From Roseburia sp. (GTDB lineage: Bacteria; Bacillota; Clostridia; Lachnospirales; Lachnospiraceae), in contig JAMPFA010000002.1 in NCBI GenBank assembly GCA_023664725.1, positions 1-64,000 of the forward strand: DNA of 64,000 nucleotides. Reading direction: 5' to 3'. This document shows positions 35,429-44,374 of the stretch, in pieces (position 1 is the first letter of the stretch; the number at the start of each line of letters is the position of its first letter). Under the pieces are notes generated by a model. The model was not told the DNA's origin. It saw only the letters and a list, made by a program, of their open reading frames with translations, and searched no databases. Position numbers and translations under genes: made by a program.

Positions 35429-35986
35429 CTATCTCTTCGCCCAAACAAGAAACACATGCTTATTTGTCTTGTATATCTTTTCTTTTTTTATCTCAAACCC
35501 AAGTTCTCTCACAAAAGAAAAATCCGTTCCCTTTGCCGCTTCCACAATAATCAGACCTTCCTTTTTCAGAAGGCTAGAATCCTTCAGATAACAGAACACG
35601 TCCTGCTCCTGCATGTCCCTATAAGGCGGATCCATAAAAATAATATCAAATCGGTACTTCCCCTCTAAGGAACGGAGGGCGGGGAGTACGTCCATCTTCA
35701 GAAGAAGGCTTTCCTTATCTGACTTGGTAAAGTGGATATTCTCCTCTATACAGGCAGCGGCTTTTTTCTGATTTTCCACAAATACCGCATAACTTGCCCC
35801 ACGGCTCACGGCCTCAAGCCCGATCTGTCCGCTTCCGGCAAACAAGTCCAGGAAATAAGCCCCCGGAATATCTGATTGGATCATATTAAACAATGTCTCT
35901 TTGATTCTGTCTGTTGTAGGGCGGGTGTCCTTTCCCTCTATGGTTTTTAAGGGCATGCTCCGCCTGCTTCCCGCAATAATCCTCAT
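35429..35986 (-). CDS. rsmD: 16S rRNA (guanine(966)-N(2))-methyltransferase
   Basis: A 185-residue SAM-dependent methyltransferase starting [18 protein letters not shown]. It has the SAM-binding [19 protein letters not shown] and the N2-guanine methylase motif MDPPYRD. The start overlaps the stop codon of pncC by 4 bases and coaD follows directly. Confidence 0.95.
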   Translation of the reverse strand: MRIIAGSRRSMPLKTIEGKDTRPTTDRIKETLFNMIQSDIPGAYFLDLFAGSGQIGLEAVSRGASYAVFVENQKKAAACIEENIHFTKSDKESLLLKMDVLPALRSLEGKYRFDIIFMDPPYRDMQEQDVFCYLKDSSLLKKEGLIIVEAAKGTDFSFVRELGFEIKKEKIYKTNKHVFLVWAKR

Positions 35987-36474
35987 ACTTTATCCTCTGT
36001 CATCACTTTTTCCAGCAGCTGTAGCGCCGCCTGGGTAGATGCGTGCCTTACTTCCCATCTGTTTCCTGAAAAAATATGGCGCTCCACTGCCACCTGCTCC
36101 CCGAAAGCACATCCCAGATACACTAGTCCCACAGGCTTTTCCGCCGTGCCGCCATCAGGTCCTGCAATTCCCGTGGAGATAATGGAAATATCTGCTCCAG
36201 CCTTAAGTCTTGCGCCAAGAGCCATCTCTTTTGCCGTCTCCTCGCTCACTGCCCCGAATGTTTCCAGAGTCTCATGACTCACTCCCAGAAGCCGTTCCTT
36301 CGCCTCATTGGAGTAGGTGATATACCCTTCCTCAAACTGGCTGGAAATGCCGGACACATTCACCAGAGTTCCGGCAATCAGGCCTCCGGTGCAGGATTCT
36401 GCGGTGGTGACTGTCAAATTTTTTTCCTTTAAGAGAGCTGCCACTTTTTCTTCTCTTGAATTATATTCTCCCAT
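35983..36474 (-). CDS. pncC: Nicotinamide-nucleotide amidohydrolase (CinA C-terminal family)
   Basis: A 163-residue stand-alone CinA C-terminal domain. It has TTAESCTGGLIAGTLVNVSG with the catalytic Ser, and STGIAGPDGGTAEKPVGLVY. It deamidates NMN in pyridine nucleotide recycling. The N-terminal MoaB/COG1058 domain found in full CinA is absent. It starts 23 bp after pgsA. Confidence 0.93.
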   Translation of the reverse strand: MGEYNSREEKVAALLKEKNLTVTTAESCTGGLIAGTLVNVSGISSQFEEGYITYSNEAKERLLGVSHETLETFGAVSEETAKEMALGARLKAGADISIISTGIAGPDGGTAEKPVGLVYLGCAFGEQVAVERHIFSGNRWEVRHASTQAALQLLEKVMTEDKV

Positions 36475-36497
36475 AAATGGTACTCCTTCCTCAGCTA

Positions 36498-37043
36498 TTA
36501 GTTTTGCTCATGCAGCACTTGCTTATTCTTCACGATATAGTCAACAAGTGAAACGATTGTAAGCCCCAATGCCACATAAGTAAGGATGATACCAAGTATC
36601 TCAAAAAACGCCAGGTCAATATCCAGTATCAGCACAATGATCATAAGCATCTGAAAGGTGGTCTTAAATTTTCCCCAGTAGCTTGCCGCTATAACCACGC
36701 CGTTATCAGATGCAACCAGCCGAAATCCGCTGATGATAAACTCACGGCTGATAATGACAATGACAATCCATGCTGCTAATTGTCCTGTCTCAATCAGGCA
36801 GATCATGGCAGAGCAGACTAAAAGCTTATCTGCCAGAGGATCCATAAATTTCCCGAAGTTGGTGACAAGATTATATTTTCTTGCGATCTTTCCGTCAGCC
36901 AGATCAGTAAGACTGGCCACGATGAATATCCCCACCGCAATGTAATTGCTATATGGAACTGCCGGATACAAAAGGAAAACTACAAAAAAGGGAATTAAAA
37001 TCACACGCAACATAGTCAGTTTATTTGGTAAATTCATTTTCAT
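36498..37043 (-). CDS. pgsA: CDP-diacylglycerol--glycerol-3-phosphate 3-phosphatidyltransferase
   Basis: A 181-residue integral membrane enzyme that makes phosphatidylglycerol phosphate. It shows the CDP-alcohol phosphatidyltransferase motif D-x2-DG-x2-AR-x8-G-x3-D-x3-D in SLTDLADGKIARKY and FGKFMDPLADK. Four to six membrane helices. The ATG at 37043 overlaps the rimO stop by 4 bases. Confidence 0.95.
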   Translation of the reverse strand: MKMNLPNKLTMLRVILIPFFVVFLLYPAVPYSNYIAVGIFIVASLTDLADGKIARKYNLVTNFGKFMDPLADKLLVCSAMICLIETGQLAAWIVIVIISREFIISGFRLVASDNGVVIAASYWGKFKTTFQMLMIIVLILDIDLAFFEILGIILTYVALGLTIVSLVDYIVKNKQVLHEQN

Positions 37044-38365
37044 TTTACTATTTCTCCTATCAAATCATATTCATATGCCCCGGTGATCTTCACGTTCACA
37101 AAATCTCCGGTGATCAAAATCTCCTCTGTCTGGACAAACACATAGCCGTCGATTCCCGGCGCATCTCTGTAGGTTCTTCCGATATAGGCATTTTCATCTG
37201 CCACTTTTCCCTCGATAAGCACCCAGTAAGAATGGCCTACCAGCTCCTCGTTTTTGTCAAAGGAAACCTCCTGCTGTAATTCCATCACTTCCTCCTGCCA
37301 GGTAAGCTTTGTCTCATCGTCCACCTGGTCAGGAAAAGCTTCTGCCAAAGTGCCTTCCTCCGGAGAATAGACAAATGCCCCAAGACGGTCAAATTCCATG
37401 TCGTTGACAAACTGCATCAACTCCTGATGCTCTGTGTCCCTTTCCCCCGGAAACCCGCAGATCAATGTGGTTCTAAGGCAGATATCCGGTATCCGCTGTC
37501 TCAGTTTCTCCACAATATCTACAATATCTTTTTTGTCTGTGCGCCTACCCATCCGTTTTAAAATGCCGTCGTTTGCATGCTGGATCGGTATATCCAGATA
37601 GTGGCAGACTTTTTCATTTCTGATCATGGCATCGATCAATTCGTCATCGATCTCCTCCGGGTAACAGTACAAGATGCGGATCCAATAAATACCCGGAATT
37701 CTATTTAACTCATCCAAAAGCCTCCCCAAAGATTTTTTTCCGTAAAGATCTGTGCCGTAAAGCGTTGTCTCCTGGGCTACCAGGATCAATTCTTTTACCC
37801 CTTCATAGGCCAGCTGTCTTGCCTGCTCCACCAGTTCTTCCACAGGCACGCTGCGGTATTCTCCCCGGATTTTCGGGATAATGCAGTATGTGCAGCGCTT
37901 ATCGCACCCATCTGCGATTTTCAGGTGGGCATAGTGCCCTCCTGTGGTGAGTATCCGCCTGTTAGAAATTTTGGGAAGTCCCTCTAACGTCCTGAAATTC
38001 TCGTACTTTTCCCCTGCCAGTACCTGGCGGACCGCCTCATTTATGGCATCGTAGGAATTTGTTCCAAGAACGGCATCCACTTCAGGAATTTCTGTTTTTA
38101 TCTCCTCTCTGTAACGCTCCGCCAAACACCCTGAGACAATAAGCCCTTTTAGCTTCCCGCTTTTTTTGTATTCTGCCATCTCCAGTATTGTGTTGATGCT
38201 CTCTTCCTTGGCATCATTGATAAAACAGCAGGTGTTTACAATAATAATATCCGCTTCTTCCTCATGGTTTGTCACGGTCAATCCCTCATCCTCTAACATT
38301 CCAAGCATATATTCGGAATCTACCAGATTTTTGTCACAGCCCAGTGATATAAAAAGTAATTTCAT
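37040..38365 (-). CDS. rimO: Ribosomal protein uS12 methylthiotransferase
   Basis: A 441-residue radical SAM methylthiotransferase. The N-terminal UPF0004 domain holds cluster cysteines Cys10, Cys46 and Cys80. The radical SAM cluster uses Cys154, Cys158 and Cys161 in GCDKRCTYCIIP. A C-terminal TRAM domain follows (about 375-441). It adds a methylthio group to an aspartate of uS12. The gene is preceded by an 89-bp gap with a long hairpin. Confidence 0.95.
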   Translation of the reverse strand: MKLLFISLGCDKNLVDSEYMLGMLEDEGLTVTNHEEEADIIIVNTCCFINDAKEESINTILEMAEYKKSGKLKGLIVSGCLAERYREEIKTEIPEVDAVLGTNSYDAINEAVRQVLAGEKYENFRTLEGLPKISNRRILTTGGHYAHLKIADGCDKRCTYCIIPKIRGEYRSVPVEELVEQARQLAYEGVKELILVAQETTLYGTDLYGKKSLGRLLDELNRIPGIYWIRILYCYPEEIDDELIDAMIRNEKVCHYLDIPIQHANDGILKRMGRRTDKKDIVDIVEKLRQRIPDICLRTTLICGFPGERDTEHQELMQFVNDMEFDRLGAFVYSPEEGTLAEAFPDQVDDETKLTWQEEVMELQQEVSFDKNEELVGHSYWVLIEGKVADENAYIGRTYRDAPGIDGYVFVQTEEILITGDFVNVKITGAYEYDLIGEIVK

Positions 38366-38385
38366 GTACTCCTCCAGGAAAGGAT

Positions 38386-38442
38386 ACAGCGACAGGGATA
38401 CTTTTCCTTTGTCAAGGCAAAAACACGTATCTCTATCGCTGT
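38386..38442. repeat. Long hairpin between rpoZ and rimO
   Basis: ACAGCGACAGGGATAC (38386-38401) and GTATCTCTATCGCTGT (38427-38442) form a 16-bp stem with two non-identical positions, around a 25-nt loop. It lies in the rimO leader and could be an attenuator or an RNA-processing site. Confidence 0.55.
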
Positions 38443-38454
38443 CAACCCGTACCC

Positions 38455-38700
38455 CTATTCTTCTTCCTCATCCTCGGTTATAATCTTTACTTCACCTTTG
38501 TAGAGTTCCTCCACGGCAATAGATAAAGGCTTTTTATTGTACGCATTTGGAACGAAAGGCTCTGCGCCGTCAATCAGCTGGCGGGCTCTTTTGGCTGAAG
38601 CGATCACGATAGAATAACGGCTGTTTACCACCGGCTCCTCCCCAATGGCGACGTCATTGTTTACCACTTTCATTAATTCAACATAAGATGGATGTATCAT
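38455..38700 (-). CDS. rpoZ: DNA-directed RNA polymerase omega subunit
   Basis: An 81-residue omega, with NSRYSIVIASAKRARQLIDG and the following acidic tail EDEEEE. Omega helps fold and assemble the beta-prime subunit. It follows gmk by 3 bp, as in most Firmicutes. Confidence 0.93.
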   Translation of the reverse strand: MIHPSYVELMKVVNNDVAIGEEPVVNSRYSIVIASAKRARQLIDGAEPFVPNAYNKKPLSIAVEELYKGEVKIITEDEEEE

Positions 38701-38703
38701 ATT

Positions 38704-39339
38704 TTATTCTCCTTTCAAAAAGCTCTCTAAATCTTCCCTTACTTTTCCTATAAATTCCACATTACGCACCACTCTGTTGTGCTCATTTCTTATAATGGAA
38801 TGTACTTCCTCCACCGTGGACTCCAGTTCATCATTTACCACCAGGTAATCATAGTTTTCAATTCCCAAAGATTCCTCTTTTGCCCTCTGAAGCCTTGCCA
38901 GGATTACATCCATAGTCTCCGTGCCCCGGCCTACCAGACGATCTTTCAATATTCTGGCATCTGGGGTAGTCACAAATAAAAGCAAGGCATCGGGAAATAT
39001 CTTTTTGATGTTTAGTGCACCCTGGATCTCAATTTCTAAGATCACATCTTTTCCCGCATTCAGCTGCTCCTCCACATATGCTTTCGGAGTGCCGTAATAG
39101 TTTTCAACGTACCTAGCATACTCTATCAGTTGATGATTTTCAATCATTTTTTCAAATTCTTCTGTAGTTTTGAAAAAATATTCTCTTCCTTCTCTCTCAC
39201 CAGGCCTTGGCTGCCTTGTGGTGGCGGAGACAGAAAGTGCATATGTATCGGAATAACGCCGCATCAACTCATTCATGATGGTTCCTTTTCCTGCGCCTGA
39301 AAAACCGGAAAATACGATTAAGATTCCCTTTCGTCCCAT
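38704..39339 (-). CDS. gmk: Guanylate kinase
   Basis: A 211-residue kinase making GDP from GMP. It has the P-loop GFSGAGKGT near residues 12-20, the GMP-binding SATTRQPRPGEREGREYFF, and the lid region. Its start overlaps the remA stop. It is located between remA and rpoZ in the canonical order. Confidence 0.97.
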   Translation of the reverse strand: MGRKGILIVFSGFSGAGKGTIMNELMRRYSDTYALSVSATTRQPRPGEREGREYFFKTTEEFEKMIENHQLIEYARYVENYYGTPKAYVEEQLNAGKDVILEIEIQGALNIKKIFPDALLLFVTTPDARILKDRLVGRGTETMDVILARLQRAKEESLGIENYDYLVVNDELESTVEEVHSIIRNEHNRVVRNVEFIGKVREDLESFLKGE

Positions 39340-39602
39340 TATTTTTTCTCCTCCGCTCCGTTAAGTAATTCATGAAAACGTCCTGCCAGAGTATCCGGTC
39401 CAAGGGCGGAAAGCACTACTAACTGCTGATCCATTACCAGAATACTTCTGGTCTTCCTTCCCTGGGTGGCATCCACAATGCGCTCCTCCTGCTTTGCGTG
39501 CTGCATAAGACGTTTCGCAGGTGCGGAATCCGGCGTGATAATTGCCACAATCTTGTCTGTATTTACCAGATTGCCAAATCCAATATTCATAAGTTCCGCC
39601 AT
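39339..39602 (-). CDS. remA: RemA/YlzA family DNA-binding regulator (DUF370)
   Basis: An 87-residue protein beginning MAELMNIGFGNLVNTDKIVA with the family block GRKTRSILVMDQQLVVLSAL. In Bacillus subtilis, RemA activates biofilm matrix genes, and the same gene order yicC-remA-gmk-rpoZ is found there. Whether it acts on the neighbouring cellulose operon is unknown. Confidence 0.9.
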   Translation of the reverse strand: MAELMNIGFGNLVNTDKIVAIITPDSAPAKRLMQHAKQEERIVDATQGRKTRSILVMDQQLVVLSALGPDTLAGRFHELLNGAEEKK

Positions 39603-39620
39603 GTCTTAACCCTCTGTGTA

Positions 39621-40499
39621 CTATTCTATATTCTGAATCTGTTCTCTCACCTTTTCAATATCTGTCTTTAAATTGATTCCGATATCCGAAATCTGCAGAT
39701 CATTGGACTTGGAGAGGATGGTGTTTGCCTCACGGTTCATCTCTTGAGCAATAAAATCCAGCTTTCTTCCAATGCTGCCCCCCTCTAAAAGAGTAGCCCT
39801 TGTATTTTCTATGTGGCTCCTCAGACGCACCGTCTCCTCATCCACACAGATCTTATCTGCAAATATAGTAACCTCCGCTGCAATCCTTCCCTCGTCAATC
39901 TGGCTGTTTTCCAGCAATTCTTTCACTTTCGCCTCTAATCGCACCCTGTATTCCTGTAAGATAGCCGGTGAGCGTTCCTCAATAAAATCCACATAGGTAA
40001 GCATCATATCCAGCTTTTCTGTCAAATCTTTTTTCAGACATTCTCCCTCGGCAATCCTGGATTGAACAAACTGCTGGCAGGCGCTTCTGAGCGTATGCTC
40101 CAAAAGCTGCCACAGTTCCTTCTCGTCCACACCCTGCTCTTCCATGGTAAACACCTCCGGGAATCTGGCAAGAGTACTGACACGAATGTCATCCTCCAAC
40201 TGAAATTTTTCAGCCATCTGGCGGAAATATTTCAGATAATTACCCGCCATGTCCTCATTGTATTTTAAAGAAAAGTTTTCCTCCGTATTGTCCTCGTAAG
40301 TGATAAACACGTCCACTTTTCCTCGATTGGCATACTCTTTTAACACTGTGCGAATGCTGCTCTCAAAAAAGCTTAGCTTTTTCGGCATCTTTATATTAAC
40401 ATCCAGATATCTGTGATTTACCGATTTGATTTCCACTGTAAACTTTCGGTCATTCTCACAGATTTCACAGCGTCCGAATCCTGTCATACTTTTAATCAT
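39621..40499 (-). CDS. yicC: YicC/YloC family endoribonuclease
   Basis: A 292-residue protein starting MIKSMTGFGRCEI, with the C-terminal signature KLDFIAQEMNREANTI. E. coli YicC has been shown to be an RNase, and the family often precedes gmk. First gene of the operon running through coaD, behind a clear promoter. Confidence 0.93.
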   Translation of the reverse strand: MIKSMTGFGRCEICENDRKFTVEIKSVNHRYLDVNIKMPKKLSFFESSIRTVLKEYANRGKVDVFITYEDNTEENFSLKYNEDMAGNYLKYFRQMAEKFQLEDDIRVSTLARFPEVFTMEEQGVDEKELWQLLEHTLRSACQQFVQSRIAEGECLKKDLTEKLDMMLTYVDFIEERSPAILQEYRVRLEAKVKELLENSQIDEGRIAAEVTIFADKICVDEETVRLRSHIENTRATLLEGGSIGRKLDFIAQEMNREANTILSKSNDLQISDIGINLKTDIEKVREQIQNIE

Positions 40500-40595
40500 T
40501 GGAACCCCCTGATTTTATCCCTTATTTCGGCAAAAACTGCGCCTTCACAGATATTTATCTCTCTTCCACGCATTAATCTACGCATAATTATTCTT

Positions 40596-40624
40596 ATTAT
40601 AGCGGAAAATTTTGTTTTAGTCAA
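40596..40624 (-). promoter_or_regulatory. Promoter of the yicC-remA-gmk operon
   Basis: On the minus strand, TTGACT (40619-40624) and TATAAT (40596-40601) have a 17-bp spacer. The -35 overlaps the end of the GH5 gene, so the two operons abut with no visible terminator between them. Confidence 0.75.
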
Positions 40625-41714
40625 ATAGAGAAAAAGTTTTCAGCAGCTCTTCGTTCCACTGCAGGGAATTTCGGTCAAGAAGCTTATAGTCTTTTCCATC
40701 ATCCCACCAGAGACATGGAATCTGATATTTTCCCGAGAACTCCATCACAGATAAAAGCCATTCCCGCCTGGAGGGATCATTGGATTTATCCACACATCCA
40801 AATTCCGTCAGGATTACCGGAATCTCCTTCTCTACAAATTTTTGACTGGCATTTGCAAAGGCAGCTTCCAGCTCCTCTGTATCCCTTTTGTTCTCCCTGT
40901 CAAAGGATGCAGCTGCGCCTTCCCCCATATTTTGACAGAAATCGTAGGGAAAATAGGCATGTATGGATACAATGATCCGGGAATCTTTTGGAATTTCAAA
41001 ATCATCAAAGCCTCCGGATATGGGATTTGAGGCATAAGAGTCCAGCAGGAGATACCGTGTCTCATTGTTTTCCCCGGTACGCCTTACCGTATCCACAAAG
41101 ATCTGATTCAGTTCATTTAACATTTCCCTGGATTCCTCAGTCCCCAGATCCCACTCATGGGCACTGTCTCTTTTTCTCGGTTCATTTAACCCCTCAAACA
41201 GCAGTTTTTCCCCGCAGTCCGCAAAATTTAGGGCAATCTGTTCCCACAACAGAGCAAATTTCTCTTCTGCCGTCTCTCTATTCCCTGCATCCAGGTCAAG
41301 CCAGTCCTCGTGATGGGTATCGAGGATCACGTACAGATCTTCCTCCAAGGCCATCCGCACCACCTCATCCACCCTGTCCATCCACTGGGAGGATACCGTT
41401 CCCCTTTTGTCCATATGATCCTCCCAGGTGACGGGAATACGAACAGTGCCAAATCCGGCATCTTTTACGGCGTGAAACTGTTCCCTGGTAAGGACTGGAT
41501 TTCCCCAGAAGGTTTCATAGGCAAGATCATCCGCATCTTTTTCATATTCCCGAAGCCCGGTGGAATCCAGAGAATTTCCCAGATTGATACCGTTTCCCAT
41601 CTGTGCGACAAACTTCATTGCCTCGCTCTCCTTTTGCGCTGCACATCCCGGCATCAGAAAGATCACAGCCCCCAGGCAAAATACAGCCAGCAAGCAAAAT
41701 AACTTTCTTTTCAT
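40617..41714 (-). CDS. GH5 endoglucanase (cellulase) lipoprotein of the cellulose operon
   Basis: A 365-residue exported glycoside hydrolase of family 5. The N terminus has a lipoprotein-type signal ending FLMPGC, with the lipid cysteine at Cys24. The catalytic pair is Glu178 (EGLNEPR, acid/base) and Glu304 (ILTEFGC, nucleophile); THHEDW and HAYFPYDF also fit. In cellulose operons such a hydrolase trims or releases the nascent glucan (BcsZ-like, although BcsZ is GH8). In position it matches the cellulase of the clostridial ccs operon. Last gene of five. Confidence 0.9.
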   Translation of the reverse strand: MKRKLFCLLAVFCLGAVIFLMPGCAAQKESEAMKFVAQMGNGINLGNSLDSTGLREYEKDADDLAYETFWGNPVLTREQFHAVKDAGFGTVRIPVTWEDHMDKRGTVSSQWMDRVDEVVRMALEEDLYVILDTHHEDWLDLDAGNRETAEEKFALLWEQIALNFADCGEKLLFEGLNEPRKRDSAHEWDLGTEESREMLNELNQIFVDTVRRTGENNETRYLLLDSYASNPISGGFDDFEIPKDSRIIVSIHAYFPYDFCQNMGEGAAASFDRENKRDTEELEAAFANASQKFVEKEIPVILTEFGCVDKSNDPSRREWLLSVMEFSGKYQIPCLWWDDGKDYKLLDRNSLQWNEELLKTFSLFD

Positions 41715-41730
41715 ACTCTAACGAAACCTC

Positions 41731-42930
41731 CTACTCATCACCGAAAGGGAAAAACTCTTCCACCAGATTCTGGGGAGACACCATGATGATCACATAGTCA
41801 TATCCTCCCTCTTTAATCATCTTCTCATAATCCCCCTCAAAATATCTGGGATCGATCAGATCCACTGTATGACATCGAAGTGAGATAAACGCCGCAAATG
41901 GAACGGCAAAGGAATCCTTAATGAAACAGAGATTTAACCCTTCCGTCTCCTTTTGGTTTTCAACATGGGAAAAGGCCGGGTTGCCGTAAAGGTAGGACAT
42001 GTACATATCTGCGTCAAAGGGATTGCTGCTCTGGCGGATCATAGGCGTTGCCATAAGAGCCTCCTCAAAACGTCCGGTATACTCCAGATCCGGCTGTATG
42101 GTATTCTCGTAGGTATACTTGGTCTCAAATTTAGGATAGATCAGGGTAAAATCATCCACCCCCGCATAGTACCTCCCAGTCTTTCTCCCCATAGATCCAA
42201 GAGAAATCTCCTTGTATGTCACCTGGTTGAAATTTTCCAAATCGCTGTAAAACCCTTCCGGATCCATATTTTCCCCGAAAGTCTCATTCATCCACTGGGT
42301 AAAATAAGAGGATGCCCAAAAAGCCGTCTCAATCTTCCAGTGATGGTCTGTGATATAAAACACCTCAGACAAGTCAAGGCCGCTGTCTTTTAACCCTTCC
42401 CGAAGGTCAAGGCAGGGAACGTCAGATTTTCTTAACTGTTCCAAAAATAAATCAGCCGATTCATTTGCCATATGATAGGGAAGACCTGTAGAAAACTGTG
42501 TGTGCCCTTTGATATATTTTTCTGGCGGAAGGACATATAAAAGCTTTGTGTCCTCTGTCTCCACCTGCTTTTTCAGATTGGATACTCTCTTTGCCACTTC
42601 GCTGGTGTCGTTGGGGTTCGTCGTAAAATAAGTATAGTGGAGCTTCCCCTCTGTATCCTTTACCACCTCAAAATTAGATTCCTCGTTTTTCCCCAGCAGA
42701 CGTTGAAAATACCCGTATGCGTCAATAAAATCATACTTTCCCGCCACATTGTCGTTTACTGCGGATTCCACTGCCCCGATCTGCTTGTTCAGCTCCTGGG
42801 TTCTGTCTAAGTTTGCGAAAGTCTCTTCAAGGATCGGCAGTTCCTTTTTTAAATTAATCACAGCATAGAGAAAAATACACATCAGAAAGAGAATCATTGT
42901 CACGATTTTCTTGCCTTTTAGTTTTTCCAT
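41731..42930 (-). CDS. DHHW family protein (AlgX/AlgJ-like polysaccharide O-acetylation factor)
   Basis: A 399-residue protein with one N-terminal membrane anchor (about 8-25, IVTMILFLMCIFLYAVI) and an outer SGNH-like domain. The literal motif DHHW occurs in FYITDHHWKIETAFWA, the feature that defines this family. AlgX/AlgJ relatives pass acetyl groups from an MBOAT protein to the polymer outside the membrane, and the MBOAT gene is directly upstream. The DHHW His and Asp and a Ser near the C terminus would form the triad. Confidence 0.87.
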   Translation of the reverse strand: MEKLKGKKIVTMILFLMCIFLYAVINLKKELPILEETFANLDRTQELNKQIGAVESAVNDNVAGKYDFIDAYGYFQRLLGKNEESNFEVVKDTEGKLHYTYFTTNPNDTSEVAKRVSNLKKQVETEDTKLLYVLPPEKYIKGHTQFSTGLPYHMANESADLFLEQLRKSDVPCLDLREGLKDSGLDLSEVFYITDHHWKIETAFWASSYFTQWMNETFGENMDPEGFYSDLENFNQVTYKEISLGSMGRKTGRYYAGVDDFTLIYPKFETKYTYENTIQPDLEYTGRFEEALMATPMIRQSSNPFDADMYMSYLYGNPAFSHVENQKETEGLNLCFIKDSFAVPFAAFISLRCHTVDLIDPRYFEGDYEKMIKEGGYDYVIIMVSPQNLVEEFFPFGDE

Positions 42931-42941
42931 TTCTCTCCTCC

Positions 42942-44372
42942 TTAAAAGTTAAAGTAAATAAAGGGATTGTAACTTCCCTTCACCAGGCAGGTGACACAGA
43001 GCAGGAACATGCCGATCATAGCCAGAGGATAGAGGGTGTTGATAAACTTTAACATCGGCGCTGACACCTTATCTTTCACAATCAGGTAATTCATCCTCTT
43101 CCCAAAGGGAATGCAGAAAATAAAGGCTGCGATAAAATAGACTCCGTACTCCCTTAAGTACATCAGGGCATGGTTGCTGAAAAATCCGCCGCCCCCAAAT
43201 CCAAACATGCACTTTATATAATTCCCCGCATAGACAAGGTTTTCCGCCCGGAAGATCACCCATCCCAGATTTACCAGAAACATAGTGTATAACCATTTCC
43301 AGAAACTGTGTCCCTCTATTTCTTCAAAATCAGTAAAACGCTCGAACACCAGGGTTCCAAAATTTAAAAGCCCCCACACCAGAAATGTCCATTCCGCACC
43401 ATGCCAGACTCCGGTAAACACCCATACTACCAGCATATTCCGAAGCACTACGTCCATATTTTTTACTTTAGAGCCTCCCAGCGGGAAATAGATATACTCC
43501 TTAAACCATGTCCCAAGAGAAATGTGCCATCTTCTCCAAAACTCTCCGATAGACTTTGAAATATAGGGATAGTTAAAATTCTCCTCAAACTTAAAGCCAA
43601 ACATCAATCCCAGGCCAATCGCCATATCCGAATATCCGGAAAAGTCAAAAAGAATCTGTAAGGTGTAGGCGATGGAGCCAATCCATGCCAGAGTCACCGG
43701 GCAGCCGCCGTTCTGGTAACTGTCAAAAATACGGTCCGCAATAATGGCAAAATTATTGGAAAGCAACACTTTTTTCCCCATTCCGGAAATGAAACGGCAG
43801 GTGCCCACCGCAAATTTATCCACTGATTCCACCCTGTACCTGATCTGTTTTGCAATGGTCTCATAGCGCACAATAGGCCCTGCAATGAGCTGAGGAAAAA
43901 ATGCGATATAGAGGGCCACATAAAAAGGATTTTTCTGCACCTCTCCGTTGCCCCGATACACGTCAATGACATAGGACATTGCCTGGAAGGTAAAAAAGGA
44001 AATCCCGATGGGAAGCGCAAGCCCTGTCAGTGGAATCTCTTTTTCTGCCGCAAGATTGATATTGCGGATCAAAAAGTCCAGATACTTAAACACAAATAAA
44101 AGCCCGATATTCAAAATTACCGAGAGGATCACAAAAAATTTTGCAAACTCCTTTTTCTCCCTGTACTTATCCACAAGCAGCGCCAGAATATAGTTTCCTG
44201 CAATGGATGCCAGCATAACAAGCACAAACCACGGCTCTCCCCATGCATAGAAAAACAGGCTTGCAATTAATAGTATTGCATTTTTGATCGGTACGCTAAA
44301 ACGAAACAGATAATAAAGCGCCAGGACTACAGGCAAAAAGTAAAAAAGAAAAACTATGCTGGAAAATAACAC
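42942..44372 (-). CDS. MBOAT family O-acyltransferase (AlgI-like)
   Basis: A 476-residue polytopic membrane protein. It has the MBOAT blocks SFFTFQAMSYVIDVYRG, EFWRRWHISLGTWFKEYIY and GVWHGAEWTFLVWG, with the active histidine in WHGAEW. The start is read as GTG at 44372, which follows GGAGGG; the frame extends to 44468, but that part overlaps the upstream gene. It would move acyl groups across the membrane to the DHHW partner for polymer acetylation. It is 2 bp after the previous gene. Confidence 0.9.
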   Translation of the reverse strand: MLFSSIVFLFYFLPVVLALYYLFRFSVPIKNAILLIASLFFYAWGEPWFVLVMLASIAGNYILALLVDKYREKKEFAKFFVILSVILNIGLLFVFKYLDFLIRNINLAAEKEIPLTGLALPIGISFFTFQAMSYVIDVYRGNGEVQKNPFYVALYIAFFPQLIAGPIVRYETIAKQIRYRVESVDKFAVGTCRFISGMGKKVLLSNNFAIIADRIFDSYQNGGCPVTLAWIGSIAYTLQILFDFSGYSDMAIGLGLMFGFKFEENFNYPYISKSIGEFWRRWHISLGTWFKEYIYFPLGGSKVKNMDVVLRNMLVVWVFTGVWHGAEWTFLVWGLLNFGTLVFERFTDFEEIEGHSFWKWLYTMFLVNLGWVIFRAENLVYAGNYIKCMFGFGGGGFFSNHALMYLREYGVYFIAAFIFCIPFGKRMNYLIVKDKVSAPMLKFINTLYPLAMIGMFLLCVTCLVKGSYNPFIYFNF

Positions 44373-44374
44373 CT

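Noticed and set aside
41310..41702. 130-residue plus-strand frame opposite the GH5 gene
   Set aside because: It is antisense to a gene with intact catalytic residues and a lipoprotein signal.
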